Shown: piece by piece, positions 1-11,081 of the stretch
Position numbering within the stretch: position 1 is the stretch's first letter
Layout of the letters: every line of letters begins with the position of its first letter
Origin: Eukaryota sp. TZLM1-RC
Lineage: Eukaryota; Metamonada: BaSk clade
Reading direction: 5' to 3'
Length of the DNA stretch: 64,000 bases
NCBI GenBank assembly: GCA_040285825.1
Contig: JAUPSS010000003.1
Location: 2,294,001-2,358,000, forward strand
Program-made: the position numbers and the translations under genes
The notes under the pieces: generated by a model
Told to the model about the DNA's origin: nothing
The model's database searches: none
The model's input: only the letters and a program-made list of their open reading frames with translations

Positions 1-64
1 CATTCAACATGCATTTTTGACCGTTTTTTTTGTATGAAAACCCTCATAAACACGCCAATTTCGT

Positions 65-355
65 TCACAAGCAGATAGCTGACCGTTTTTGTGACTTTCT
101 GCTCTTTTTCTCTGTCAGTTTCGCTTTAAGTTGACCCAGAAAATTAGCGGGTGGATTAGTACATTTTTTGATCTGATGAGAACCTGATATATGTAGTTTA
201 AGACGGGATTTGGAAGCAGTAAAGGTATGTTGGCAGCTTTTGCAGCGATTGGTTTCATGACTTCCTTCGTCGTTTCTAATGGGATGGCTTGCTACATCAT
301 AGAAGTCCAATATGTCCAACTCCGGAGAGGAGTCTATGTGTTGAATGTTACTCAT
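65..355 (-). CDS. BED-like zinc-finger ORF, probable hAT transposase 5' fragment
   Basis: A 96-residue ORF beginning with ATG. Near residues 38-61 it has a C-x2-C (CKSC) followed about 17 residues later by H-x4-H (HISGSH), with aromatic and basic residues between, the spacing seen in BED fingers that open hAT-family transposases. The rest is basic and Lys/Ser rich. No DDE/hATC catalytic domain follows before the window edge, so this is either a first exon continuing outside the window or a remnant. A different BED-like ORF lies inside the miniature hAT-like element at 44.6-45.2 kb. The fold is inferred from ligand spacing only. Confidence 0.4.
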   Translation of the reverse strand: MSNIQHIDSSPELDILDFYDVASHPIRNDEGSHETNRCKSCQHTFTASKSRLKLHISGSHQIKKCTNPPANFLGQLKAKLTEKKSRKSQKRSAICL

Positions 356-429
356 ATGTGGTGGAGAGTGGACAATGGTGTTGGTGGGGTGAAGAATTAA
401 TGTTCCATTCTACTAGTTTTTTTATGCAT

Positions 430-720
430 TATGCTTTCTAATACTGACATTAATAATTAATAAAATAATAAAATTTATTTATTTATTTATTTTCTACGAA
501 GAATCAAATCAAATCAAAACAATTTGAAACACGTAAAAAACAAAATTCTCCACGAAAACTCTTGATGAATCCTTATACAGCTTGGACATCATTAAACTCA
601 AGTACTTAGGAACACTTCTGTACAAAGCGAAAACGATACGATTCTTCCATAAATTCCCTGCAAAATTCTTACCACTTGAACTTATTAATTGAATTATTAA
701 TTTAATAACAATCAAAAATA
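430..720 (-). mobile_element. LINE 3'-terminal fragment
   Basis: Minus-strand translation gives the C-terminal block found repeatedly in this window (GKNFAGNLWKNRIVFALYRS and following), equivalent to the WQNRIVFSI(F/Y)KGM block of the other LINE copies. A near-identical copy lies on the plus strand near 43.47-43.65 kb and a third at 53.4-53.6 kb. The 3' side is a run of ATTT/AATA repeats (about 457-492), probably the degenerate tail. It is a 5'-truncated dead copy. Confidence 0.6.
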
Positions 721-769
721 ATTCGAAAAAACGTCACACTAAAAATCGTCGCACTCGGTAACTTAGAAA

Positions 770-1155
770 ATAAGGATTGAGCATGCACACCTAATTAAAT
801 TAATTCATAACTATCAGGACGAATATCATTGAACCAAGATTTCCTCCATAAAATCTTGATTTGCTTGCTGTCTAGTTAAGGTTTGTTATTCGATTGAATA
901 ACCGAGATAATCCATTAATAATGGCAAATTGAATTAGAGAACGCCATAAAAAAATATAAAATCTTTTCACTGTTTTTCTTGAACCATTTTTTGGAAGTTA
1001 TTCAAAGAAGTTTCTGCTTCATCTGATAATCTTCCATTTATCCAAAATGGGAAAGCAATAAAAACGAACTGTGTATTTCTATCAGCATTGACCTCTTCAA
1101 TATCTTTATCATATTTTCTATGTTTTTCTGTTGCTTTAAAATCAAGGGCACTCAC
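770..1155 (-). mobile_element. LINE 'A' 3' end and 3'-UTR, interrupted at 1155
   Basis: Minus-strand coding at 967-1155 ends the LINE-A ORF (FKATEKHRKYDKDIEEVNAD, then FPFWINGRLSDEAE, stop after VQEKQ). The 3'-UTR below 967 contains a hairpin at 835-858, CAAGATTT, 8-nt loop, AAATCTTG, which recurs in other copies. The ORF is cut at 1155 and resumes at 2583, with an 11-bp duplication (AGGGCACTCAC) on both sides, so a later insertion split it. Confidence 0.75.
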
Positions 1156-1753
1156 TTTTTTTAAAGACTTTTGATTTATTTAAACAAAAATGTTAAAAAC
1201 CAAAAATCTATTTCCTCAAACTCCACATCTATTATGGAAAATATACCTTCAGCCGTTTCTTCATTATGTCTTCCTAGTGATAACAACGACCTAGAAACAA
1301 GGCTATGCATCCCTCTAAAAATGGAAAATACAATTCTATTTTGCCAAAAGGTTCGGTCAAATATTCTTCCAGTTCTATTTTTGACACTAGTAGAGAAATC
1401 ATCTAGAAATGATAAAGCAGTTTTACCCAAGGTTCCAAATAAAGAAAAAACAAAAGGACACAGAAGGTATTGAGTATGTGAGTTGGAATTCAGATTCTTG
1501 ATTTTTTCTGTGTACTTGATAATTTTCGCTTCTTCAGCTCTACGTAAAGGTGAATTATAAGATTGTGCCAGTTTTTCATTTGAGCTGTTTGATACATCAG
1601 TAGATCTAGCATCAATAATAATCATTCATCCATCAAGTCCGGGAACTAGCACATCACCACGGCTGTCACCAAAAGAATTTTTGTCAGATTCATCAGCCAG
1701 ATTGGAAAGCAAATGTTCTAAAAAAAGATTCAATCCGGTAGGACTTAAACTAG
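1156..1753 (-). mobile_element. LINE 'B' 3' fragment inserted in LINE A
   Basis: Minus-strand reading gives RGDVLVPGLDG, IIDARSTDVSNSS and RTGRIFDRTFWQNRIVFSIF, the endonuclease-like and C-terminal part of a second LINE family. One in-frame stop separates the two halves near 1626. The 3' end is a short A tail (AAAAAAA on the minus strand) directly against the 11-bp target duplication AGGGCACTCAC (1145-1155 and 2583-2593). This is what a 5'-truncated target-primed insertion looks like. Confidence 0.75.
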
Positions 1754-1892
1754 TGTTGTTGTTGAACTCATATTGAATTAGTAGGTTTCTTTGTATTTCG
1801 ACTGATGACGTGATACTCATTTATGAATCAGTTTTATTAATAAACTTAGATTTCTCTCTCTCCTTCGTGTGTTCATCTGCCTAACGGCATCA
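1754..1892 (+). repeat. 5' LTR of the miniature element
   Basis: 139-bp direct repeat, TG...CA ends. AATAAA-like sequence (TTAATAAACTT) lies near the middle and could serve as the polyadenylation signal. It is identical to the right-hand copy over the whole length by reading. Confidence 0.85.
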
Positions 1893-2009
1893 ATAATTAT
1901 TGGCCCTTCTTATTTCAGATGACTGATCCCTCTGTTAACCTGACGTCTCTTTCTTCCATGAAAGTTGTAAGTGTTCTTCTGTTCCTATAGGAGTGAAAGA
2001 TTTATTCTT

Positions 2010-2400
2010 CGGTGACTCCTAAGAAAGAGCTTGTTCCAGCAAGACTCTTGGTCGATTCTTTTCTGTTAGAGTCCTATCTCTCCAGAAATCCGACGTCTCA
2101 TCCAGTGACGATGTTCTTCTCAGACATCTACAATCTGTCGTATCGTTCGTCACGTACGAAGATTTTAGTCTGGCTATGTCAGAACTGAAGCTTGATGTCC
2201 GTATTGGTGACGTCCGAGAACGCATGTCCTGTTACCTGCGACGTTTCCTCCAGGTAAAGAGTAGGGCTTCCGGACTGAAGTTGCCAGACATAGCTTTTCT
2301 GAACCGATTTGCCAGAGGAATTCTTCCCGTAGGTCTCCAACGTTCTCATACCAACGATGCACCGGAGAATTTAACAAACCCCATATCTTCCCTCTATTGA
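2010..2400 (+). pseudogene. Gag-like remnant inside the miniature element
   Basis: Plus-strand frames encode SVTPKKELVPARLLVDSF, then after a frame change SSSDDVLLRHLQS, and MSELKLDVR..RERMSCYLRRFL up to a stop at 2400. The same order of segments is found on the minus strand at 62.8-63.3 kb, where a CCHC zinc knuckle follows, which identifies the protein as retroviral-type Gag. Here the zinc knuckle is missing and at least one frameshift is present. It is probably non-coding now. Confidence 0.55.
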
Positions 2401-2441
2401 GCCAGTACTGTATTTGTCCTCAGAAAAGTGGAAAAAAGTAG

Positions 2442-2580
2442 TGTTGTTGTTGAACTCATATTGAATTAGTAGGTTTCTTTGTATTTCGACTGATGACGTG
2501 ATACTCATTTATGAATCAGTTTTATTAATAAACTTAGATTTCTCTCTCTCCTTCGTGTGTTCATCTGCCTAACGGCATCA
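2442..2580 (+). repeat. 3' LTR of the miniature element
   Basis: Second copy of the 139-bp repeat, preceded by a purine-rich tract and followed by the CTAG target duplication. Confidence 0.85.
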
Positions 2581-2582
2581 CT

Positions 2583-3715
2583 AGGGCACTCACAGGATTA
2601 AGTTTTCTTCTGTGAACTAAAGTATCATTTGCAACATTACATGAGACAAAGTCAACAATAGCTTCAGAATTATCAATCCAATCACAGTATAAATCAACTC
2701 TATCATCGGAACCAAAATTATTCAGAGAAAGTGTTTCCCTCAGCAGGTACTCTTTGATACACGATATCCTTGAAGATTGTCCCATATTGAAAACAGTGTC
2801 TCTCACAGCATCACTTAATAAGGAACGATAAGTTATCAATTTAGAACAATGCAGAGCATGGTTCAAAGTGAATTGAGGTGAATTCGAACAAATACATTTT
2901 TCTTTTGATAATAATTGATTAATGGGGATATTCAACTGTAATCTCATTTTTGTTACAAATGCTTCATTAGTGGCACACAATCCAAATCTTTGTGGTACAA
3001 TAGTTACAAAAAGTGAAGAAGCTGATGACTTGTTTTCACAAACACCCTTTTCCAATAACAATGAGTGAAGATCTTGATTTAAAACAGACGAGCTGCATAT
3101 ATTATTATAAAGATCATTTTCATGCATTCCAATCGTTTCTGTAATGTTCGAAGAATTTTCTTCCAATTTAAAACATTCTTTTCTGGAATATTACCATTGA
3201 ATGATTGGAGAAAGCATCGACCCGATTTTTCCACATCAATTCTTGAAATTTCTTCATTGTATGCAAAAACAGCGAAATTTTGCGTTGTTATCAATCAATC
3301 TTCCCAATATGCAAATCTTTCGGAAAACTCAAAGATTGGGTTTCTGCATTCACCAACAAAAACATACATGGTAAGAATAGAAGCCCTCGTCCAACCTAAA
3401 CCGCCGTGACGTGGACTAAGATAAGCATGGTCTGGAATTTGGAACATTTTACATCCCAGTATTTGTGACAGAACTTTTGCACGTAACTCATTAAACTTCT
3501 GAGCCAAAGGCCTAGTGACAAAAGGATTTGTTAATCGAAATATATGATTGAAATTGGAACTAAAACACAGTCTTATAATGGTAGATTTGATGTGTTTTTG
3601 TATATGTAAATTCATCATTCGGTCAATTTTGTAGGAAAATGAGTTCATCTTTTCAAACAATTTTTTGGTAATTTCAACCTAATTTCCTAAAAACGAACCC
3701 AAACGACAAATAGCA
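2583..3715 (-). mobile_element. LINE 'A' body (thumb, zinc knuckle, endonuclease-like region), decayed
   Basis: The right-hand part of the LINE-A copy interrupted at 1155. Read on the minus strand from about 3715 it encodes a post-RT segment (3295-3660, LSPRHGGLGWTRASI), a connecting segment with frame changes (3079-3294), then 2561-3166 with C-x-C...H-x4-C (CICSNSPQFTLNHALHC) followed by YRSLLSDAVRD and DDRVDLYCDWIDNSEAIVDF. That order, zinc knuckle then an R/x-D...D block, matches the C-terminal region of restriction-like-endonuclease LINEs. Several frameshifts make it inactive. Confidence 0.7.
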
Positions 3716-4739
3716 TCAATTGAATATAATTTGGCTTGAATTTTAATACCATGAACTATTGTGGAACATTTTACTCGATATTTTTAGTAAAGAGAACAAC
3801 AGAAATTTCCCTTGATCTTTATTGGCCAAATAGAATTGAGTTTTCTATTTTTTAGGGGATAATGAAGATTGTTCCTGATGCTTTGCCTTTTCTTTGATCT
3901 CACTATGAAAGACCATCTAGTTGTTTTGTTCTGGAAAAGATGTTAGTATGGGCATTTATGGACCATTATCGGTGAGCCTCGTTCTTTGCTTAATGGTTGC
4001 TTTTTTCAAGTGAATTCCATATCAAGAAATAAGAAAATTTTTTCAAAAACAAACCACAACATTTTAAAAATGACCCAAAAAGAATTCCCTGAATAATGAA
4101 TATTATCAGCTCTTTCGGAAACATTTGTGTAGTTTTGAAGGCATTGTCAGCTACTAAAAGGAAATTGGATAAGCATTGAATACACTTAATGTCGTTTGAA
4201 CGGTTGAAAAACACAATCTGTGAACATTGTATTTATTGATAATGACAAAACACTTACAAGTTAAGATATTGTCTTGTTACTTGTAATCAAATTTATTCCC
4301 AGTTGAACAATATTGTAAAATCTTCATCAGATTCGTTTTATTGCTGATTGTGAAAAGCAACAGCGAATTCAGTTCATCAACTGATCTTTGCTTCGAAGCC
4401 ATTTATTGTGTTCTGCAAATCTGAGTGGAACCGACTTTACCAATTCTTCTATTTTGTATACTGTACCAATTTTTGGAGGGCTTTTTTCTTGATATTTTCG
4501 AATGACTATTGCTATTTATTTTTCACTGATGATTGGTTTCACTGAAAAAATAAATTTAGTCAAAATCATCCAAAGACGATTAAACAAATGGTCCTAGCGT
4601 GCCATGTAGGGAAAGAGAAAATGAACAAAGGACATAGTGTTTTTAGTTTATGGAAATTGATTTTCAACGCAAACAAAACATTAAACCCAAAACCAGAACT
4701 CAATATTCTCAATACACGTATCAACATCATCAAATCTTT
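3716..4739. other. No gene recognised
   Basis: AT-rich spacer. Short ORFs on both strands (for example 3990-4214 minus, 4588-4770 plus) show no domain and no paralogue in the window. 3,660-3,715 fades into RT-end LINE sequence. Confidence 0.5.
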
Positions 4740-7700
4740 TAAGCGCGCGTTTTTCATACTCTATTCCTAATTGTAACAGTGCTTTGGTCAACATTTCTAG
4801 AATTGCTTTAAGAATACTAAAAACAATTCCATTGTACCAGAAATTGAAGTTCAATTCTTTTCCTGCTCTTTCTTTTATTAAACTTCTGTAACCTTCAAGA
4901 AATTAAATGCCAGCTATTCCAATGTTACCAAAAAAAGAAACACCAAATGGAACCAGCTGATACTTGACATCCTCATCACGTCCTAGCTGAGATAAGGGTT
5001 CATTGTACTTTTTGATTTTGCTCTTTTCAGCAATGCAAAGTGAAGTTTCATCTTTTTTAGCAAAATCAATTGCTGAGTCTTTACAAACATCAACAATTAC
5101 AACATCAACAACATTGATCACAGACCCAGGCGTAATTAAATCAGCACGGTGTTTCCTAAAAACATTTTCATCTTCATTTTCAGATGACAACTTTAGCACA
5201 AATGGTTCAACAAAAGCTTCAATGTGATGACTTTTGCACATAGCGTATAGTTGGTATTTGACAGCATTGTGAACAACTGAGCGATATGTAATATTTCATT
5301 TGCAATTAAATAAATATTTCAGATTGATGAGCTGACCACAACGACAAATAAAATCATTTGACACACCACATGGCCACAGAAAAGACCTCATCGTGAAGGC
5401 AGTGGTCCACTGATGATCATTTAATAATGAACAATATACATTTGTAATCTGGGAAATGAGACAGCTTGAGCTACTTTACTTAAGGTCAATTAAAAAGTTT
5501 GCAAAAACGGGATTCTTTTTTTAGCCAAACTAAGACGAACAGTAAATTCTAAGTTTTCAAAAACTTTTAATATCTTTTTCTGCAATCTAGCATATGCAAA
5601 TTTCAAGGAAATCAAACTCCTGGGAGGAATTTTTCGAATATCAACAGGAAAGCATTTGGGCCATATGTGAGGACAGAGGCATTCAATTTCATTCTGCAAA
5701 GACACTCAACAGTCGCTAACACCATATTCAATTAAATTTTGTTTTTCGGGAAAACGTTTCAAAAATTCAAAAACGAAATTTTTGCCTCCGTTGATAAATG
5801 CAGCTTTACACAAATATTTAGATTTGTTAAAATTCAGGCCTCCCAGTTCTGTGGTACAAAAATATGACTGCGTAAATTGGAAGAGTTAATGTCAAGCAAA
5901 TTGGCCAAAAATTTAGTTCTTAATTCATTAAAAATTCTGCAAAATTTGAGAGATATAGATGGTGATGTTGATTGTAGGATATGAGTAAATTTCCCTGAAT
6001 AATAAATTGTGAGGAAGAAGAATGTTTTTAATATTTAAATCTGAAAGAACATTCAATTCCTCTTCACAATTATCCAAAAAAGAGGAAAATTGATTTCGAA
6101 TTTCATCAAAATTGCCTAAATAACAACCTAAAAAACGAAATCCTGATTCGAAATAATTGATAAAATGAACACTATGATCATCAATAATGAGATGCCCAGG
6201 CTCTCTACCAATCAATAAACATTTGGAAATATTTAGAGAAAGACCAATTTCATAATGGCGCTGTTGAACAATTTCAGCAATTGTTCTCAATGAATCAATT
6301 GGAGCAACTATTGATATGTCATCCATATAAGCAGTTATATGAACATCTGGAAAATCTTGTTTCATTTCACACATTAAACGATGGATAGCAAGGCAGAAAA
6401 AGAAAGGACCTAATGGATCACCTTGTTTGACACCAGATGATGATATTAGATTGAATTCATCATATACAAGAGTCGACTTTGAGCAATAAAAAATGTAAAA
6501 AAACGACCCAGCTTCTGAAAACTGAGTTTGAAGCAAGGGCAAGATGGACAACCTCTTCACTGCATTGGAAGCGTTTTTAAAATCTAAATTAAAAATACAA
6601 TTCGAAATACTTGAATTAAAAAAGACATCAGAAGAGAGTGCTGAAGAAGATGCACCATCAACTGATTTCATTCCAAATTGGAAAGGTCTAAAAAAATCTT
6701 TAGCTATATCACCAATTCTGCCAAAAACAGCCGAAGCAATAAAACGAGACACAGATTCACCAATTGCAATAGGCCTTATTTTTGATCAATCTTTTTTTGA
6801 AACAATTAAGCGTGAACTTGACATTTCAGATGGAAGCTTGATTTTTAATGTTGAAATTTTGTTGAAAAAGAAAACCAAACCATCAATGCATTCAGGACAT
6901 TGGATCATCGTGGATTTTTACATATCAAAAGTGATCATTGATGGACCAGGTGCTCTTCCAGATGGTAAGTGGTTAATCAATTTAAATAGTTCATCATTAG
7001 TTAGGGGATTTTGCTCCCAATAACTAACATTATTAGGTTTAGGACACTTAAAATCTTCAACAAAATGGAGACAGGTAAGTTGAGCAATAGTATTTTCATT
7101 ACATTTAGCAAGTTGAGATGACAACAGGCATTGCTGAGCGAAACCATAGAGTCCCTTTAAAGCTGATTTTCGAACAATATTGTCTTTCTTCATGACTGAA
7201 GGACGAAATTTTGATTTCGATGACAATAATTTTATTTATCTTCAAGTAAAAAAATTTCCATAGCGGTGTTACATCCCATATGCCTTTTTTTTAAATTGGT
7301 AGTAAATTTTCGAAAACTAATTGAAAGGGGGATGCAAGAAAGAGGACTTACCTGTGATGGAACACGTATTGGAGGCCTCAAGGAATCAACAGCTTTACAG
7401 GATACGCAAAAACGTAATGGTCGACCAGAAGAATTAATGCCCAAATTTTTAGTACAAAAGATACACTTACTATTCGGAGAATCAATGGATGAATTTACAG
7501 ATACTATTGCTGGTATTGCTTGATCAGCATTATCATCATTTATGGGTAACGAAAAGAGTAAGTGTTCCAAATCAGCAGATGCAGCAGGAGCTTTTAATTA
7601 ATTTTGTTTTATTTGAGGACTTGTTTTAACGTTATGTCCCGGTTGACAACATTTACCACAACCCTAAGAATGAACTTTTCCAGTTTTCAGTGGTATTGGT

Positions 7701-8260
7701 TTCATTTTATCAGTCATTTCTATTTTGTCAACTGGTGAGTATGAAGTGAGTGTTCTGAACATTTTTCTGTTATTCGAGCCATGATTGTCATTGGCAGTAG
7801 TTTTTGCGGTTGTTCGAATTTTAAAAGGTGAAAATAGTTTTGCAGAAACAAATTTGTTGACAGAACGCGCAGCAGAACGCAAGGAACGAAATTCTAGCTT
7901 AAAAGAAGTGGAATTGATTTTTTAAATTTTTTAAATTTTTTGAATTTTTTTGTGAAAAATTTGAAGGATGTGTAAGACGATGAGATGATGAAAATGAAGT
8001 AGGAAGAAGTGACGAGGCAGTATGGGATTCACAGGTATTATTAGTAATCCTTCGTTCAACAAATTTAGCATCCCATTTTGTGTCATTGCCATCATCTGAA
8101 ACTCATCAAGAAGAGTGCTGCATCTTAGAAAAATAACAGGGATAGAAACGAAGTTGAATGGTGAGGTAGGTGGGGAAGGAAAAAAATAGTACATGTGACA
8201 TTCAATATTTAAGGATGACAAGTCTGTTTTATCAATCTTGAAATTTTCGGCCACGGACAG
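4740..8260 (-). mobile_element. Near full-length but decayed LINE with RT and C-terminal zinc/endonuclease region
   Basis: Minus-strand blocks in order: a degraded CCHC knuckle (CGKCCQPGHN, about 7625-7665, with a stop just before it), paired C-x2-C motifs (CIFC and CVSC, 7232-7570), a pre-RT segment ending LPSGRAPGPSMITFDM (6918-7226), the RT core with GVKQGDPLGP and YMDD (5928-6752), thumb (5490-5705), C-x-C...C zinc segment near 5290-5370, and an endonuclease-like/C-terminal block (4740-5241). The blocks lie in different frames, so it cannot make one protein. No apurinic endonuclease domain is visible ahead of the RT. Sequence above about 7.9 kb is too degenerate to place the 5' end. Confidence 0.75.
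5928..6752 (-). pseudogene. Reverse transcriptase core of the 4.7-8.3 kb LINE
   Basis: 274 codons open on the minus strand. Visible RT motifs are FQFGMKSVDGASSS (fingers), NLDFKNASNAV (motif A, catalytic Asp), GVKQGDPLGPFFFCLAIH (motif B/C region), AYMDDISIV (catalytic YMDD) and a GCYLGN thumb motif. Motif A normally reads D-x-x-x-A-F; here the Phe is replaced (KNASNA). The upstream pre-RT part continues in another frame, so the enzyme is not translatable as a whole. Confidence 0.8.
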
Positions 8261-9018
8261 CGGAATGTTGTGTTGTGACAGAGCTTATGGTATAAACAAG
8301 TTATTACACAAATCAGTGGAGCCCACATCCGTAATGATAATGGTCCCATGACGTCCCTCAAGCATTAAAATTCTGCTGTTACGACTAAAAGAAAACAAAG
8401 TATATTCATCTACTAAACGAGAAAGTAGAGGTTCAAAAGAATACTCAATAAATCGGTATTTTTGGTAATATTTTCAAGCCAACAATGCACAGAACAGACA
8501 GCATCTCAGGAATGTTTAACGAAAGGATATTCAACATCAGCAGTGGTTAAACCCAATTTTATTTTTTGTAATATCGACCAATACAATATTACAATATCAC
8601 GATATCATTCATTTATCCTATTGTTTTCAATGTTTCAATATAGGACACCTTTTGCTGAAATGGATCAGTGACTTGTATTTTACCAAACAGGATAGTAATG
8701 CTCCACGAAGATCACTTTGCTTAACTCCAGAAAATAAGAATATAGTACAGATTCATTAATTAATCCCCTAGCTTCACCATAAAATATAATATAAATAGCT
8801 GGACAATTGTGGAAAGTTTGCCTGAATATCATCATGAATCGCTCTTAAACAAACTAAGGTATTTTCAAATCCCATTTAAACAACACAATTTTTATTGTTT
8901 GAATCTGAAAATCAATTAAAAACAAAGGTGGTAACCAGTGTATCGTCAATTGTTTTGATGTTGCAATACCAGAGAGCTACAAATGCCACAGCGTTCGGAT
9001 GCACACAATTGAGAACAC
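8261..9018. other. Degenerate retroelement-like spacer, no intact gene
   Basis: Minus-strand peptides such as ILMLEGRHGTIIITDVG (about 8320-8390) may belong to the LINE 5' region, but stops and frame changes are frequent. Nothing else is recognisable. Confidence 0.35.
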
Positions 9019-9270
9019 TCAAGTAATTGATTCACCAATGGCAATTGGAGGATTTCCATCATGCTTGTTATCTTTTCCAGCTTTGATCAAGACAAACGAG
9101 CGAGCAACTGATAATTGAGTAGTATAGGTAGTTTTGAAGGCAAACAGAATTTTGCAAATAGTCTGCATTAATCTGCATATTTCTGGAGCTTTTCTACAAG
9201 CGGTTTTAAGAACAGCAGCTGAAATAATGAACAAATGATAATATTTGTCGAGAAAGTGCATGGTATTCAT
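9019..9270 (-). mobile_element. LINE fragment, start of RT
   Basis: Minus-strand reading gives KTACRKAPEICRLMQTICK and ARSFVLIKAGKDN...PPIAIGESIT, the segment that in other copies reads LIALVKPGKGDKPDGIRPIAIGE at the beginning of the RT. Both ends are truncated. The Arg of IRPI is lost. It is a dead fragment. Confidence 0.6.
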
Positions 9271-9359
9271 TTACTTGCAAAAAGCTGAAGAACTGAAAAG
9301 TGGACAAATCAATTTTGCGCAAAAAATACCAAAAAACTGTTAGATGATGGCTAATATAA

Positions 9360-10570
9360 ACTCATGTGTAGTGACGTGGCAATAGTTTAAATTTTGTTTT
9401 TGTTAAATGATAAAGTTTTTTTGGTCATTGCAGTGGAATCCAACAATGAACTTATTGTATTTGATCCTCTTTCAGTCCCGGTACCGACACTATTCTTATT
9501 CTTGCCTTTGGTAGAGCCGTAAAATGCGTCCTGACTACCGTCCCTATCTGACCTCGCTGTCCGAAAATGATGTATGTATGTTCTTCGGAGAATTTTAAGT
9601 GTATCAGTTTGTCACTGATAGCACTAAAATGGTTTCGTCAAAACTTTCCGGGGGCCTTTCATTTTGAATTCCTTAAAGTTGTGTGAACCTAGGGTGAATT
9701 CTTCTCATAGTGTGTTGCTCAACTATTTGAAGTTCCTGAACAATTCTGCTTCCCATGAAGCTTTCAACGAGACGGTCTCTCGGTTAAAAATGACACGTAA
9801 AAATTATAAGTACCAGAACAAGAACGAACACTCCAGAAGCTTTCTGAAGGTGATGGAAAAGGCTGACTGAAAAGCCATTTTCAATTTTGTGTTGATAAAA
9901 CAATTTACCGTTGGTAATGCTTTTGTTGAATTCCTTGTCTCTCGTAGCAATGGCCAATTGATTCTTAATCTTAGAACTCTTGTACAGGTTGCTATTGATA
10001 AAATTGTTGATCATAATAGATTAGGTATGGTAAGGATCCACATGAGCTACAAATATCCGTTCAGTTTGCCAGAGATACAAAAATTGCTGCCAAACTTGCT
10101 GTATATGTCAATAGACAGTTGTGTAAATGCCCCTTTTCGCAATAATAATTTCCAAAATTACGATGCCAAAAGAGTCGCCATTGTTTACAGTATTATAGAA
10201 CTAGAAAATGTGAACACTGCCCTTTTTGCTGTTAATGAAGCAGAGTCCAGCAGCTGTGCTGACTCATGCCTTGCAAGCTTGTTGAATGCCCATGATAGTG
10301 ATTCCCCAAGAGCCGTATGGACTTGTACTCCATCTTTTAGCAAAGAATTCGCCATCATGAAAGAGGATAGATGAAGAAAAGATAGTGGTAGATCTTAAAT
10401 AACATCAAATCACGTATGATAGCTGTCACCCCATTTTCGACGTCTGGTTGCCTGTTCTGGAAGGTTTTTAACCCTCAACTTGGTTTTGGGAGGTTTCACT
10501 ATGTGGCGATTTTGCTTTCATTAATTAATAAAGCTTTTTCTTTTGTCACAACAGTGGAACCCAACATAAC
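9360..10570 (+). mobile_element. Possible decayed LTR-type element
   Basis: Two similar 70-80 bp segments in the same orientation (about 9372-9447 and 10502-10568) each end in GTCA, six bases, then TGGAAYCCAACA. This looks like an LTR end plus a tRNA primer site, about 1.1 kb apart. Between them lies an ORF of 237 codons (9664-10374) with one in-frame TGA. It could be the remains of a non-autonomous LTR element. Repeat identity is modest and no RT is present, so this stays tentative. Confidence 0.3.
9664..10374 (+). pseudogene. Unrecognised ORF with one in-frame TGA
   Basis: Two open stretches in the same frame (9664-9870 and 9871-10374) are separated by a single TGA at 9868-9870, giving about 236 residues. 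The first part is polar (LKMTRKNYKYQNKNEHSRSF). The second has alternating hydrophobic helices (IDKIVDHNRLGMVRIHMSYK). I recognise no domain. It may be the gag-like protein of the surrounding element, or a degraded host gene. Confidence 0.35.
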
Positions 10571-11081
10571 CATTTAACACAATATTTTTGAATGTGTAAT
10601 ATATCAGGTAAAAATAATAAACAATAATAATAGATAATAATAGATAAAATAGTAGAAACAGAATGTTTGCATTTATGACTCTATATAGTATTACATCACA
10701 TACAGCTCGGAAAATACATGAAACCGCAAGAGTGAGAAAATAAAAATCTGATCAATATTAAAACCAAAACCCCATGCAAGAGAAAACTAGTGTCTACACC
10801 CTTGATTCTAAATGTTGTGAAATGAGAAACATCCCTCAAACAACATCTTAATTACGCGTGAAATGATGATTGATATTTTTCCATAGAATTAAGTTTATTG
10901 CACAGGGAATGAAGAATGTTATATGAAACAAGAACATCGAAGGCTTGCTACATTGTTGGGAGGGAGGTTGGTTGTTAAGTCCTTCGTCGAGTGTTGCAAA
11001 TTTTGAAATAACCTCCCGAATTGAATCAATTTGAATTGTTTCGTGATTAAGCGAAAGACGTACATTGTTAAAAATGATTTT
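10571..11081. other. No gene recognised
   Basis: AT-rich spacer downstream of the MIF4G-LRR gene, with AATAAT repeats at about 10,615-10,650. It probably holds that gene's 3'-UTR. Confidence 0.5.

Larger units (their letters stand above)
1754..2580 (+). mobile_element. Miniature LTR retrotransposon with truncated gag
   Basis: Two identical 139-bp direct repeats (1754-1892 and 2442-2580), each starting TG and ending CA, flank 549 bp. The 4-bp sequence CTAG occurs immediately outside both ends (1750-1753 and 2581-2584). A possible primer-binding site starting TGGCCC lies 8 nt inside the left repeat (1901), the same spacing as in the gypsy element. A purine-rich tract (about 2421-2438) precedes the right repeat. 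There is no protease, RT or integrase. These are the hallmarks of a non-autonomous terminal-repeat retrotransposon in miniature. Identical LTRs imply a recent insertion. Confidence 0.85.

Noticed and set aside
6544-7023. Plus-strand 159-codon ORF
   Set aside because: Antisense of the LINE RT region. The minus strand carries the conserved RT motifs.
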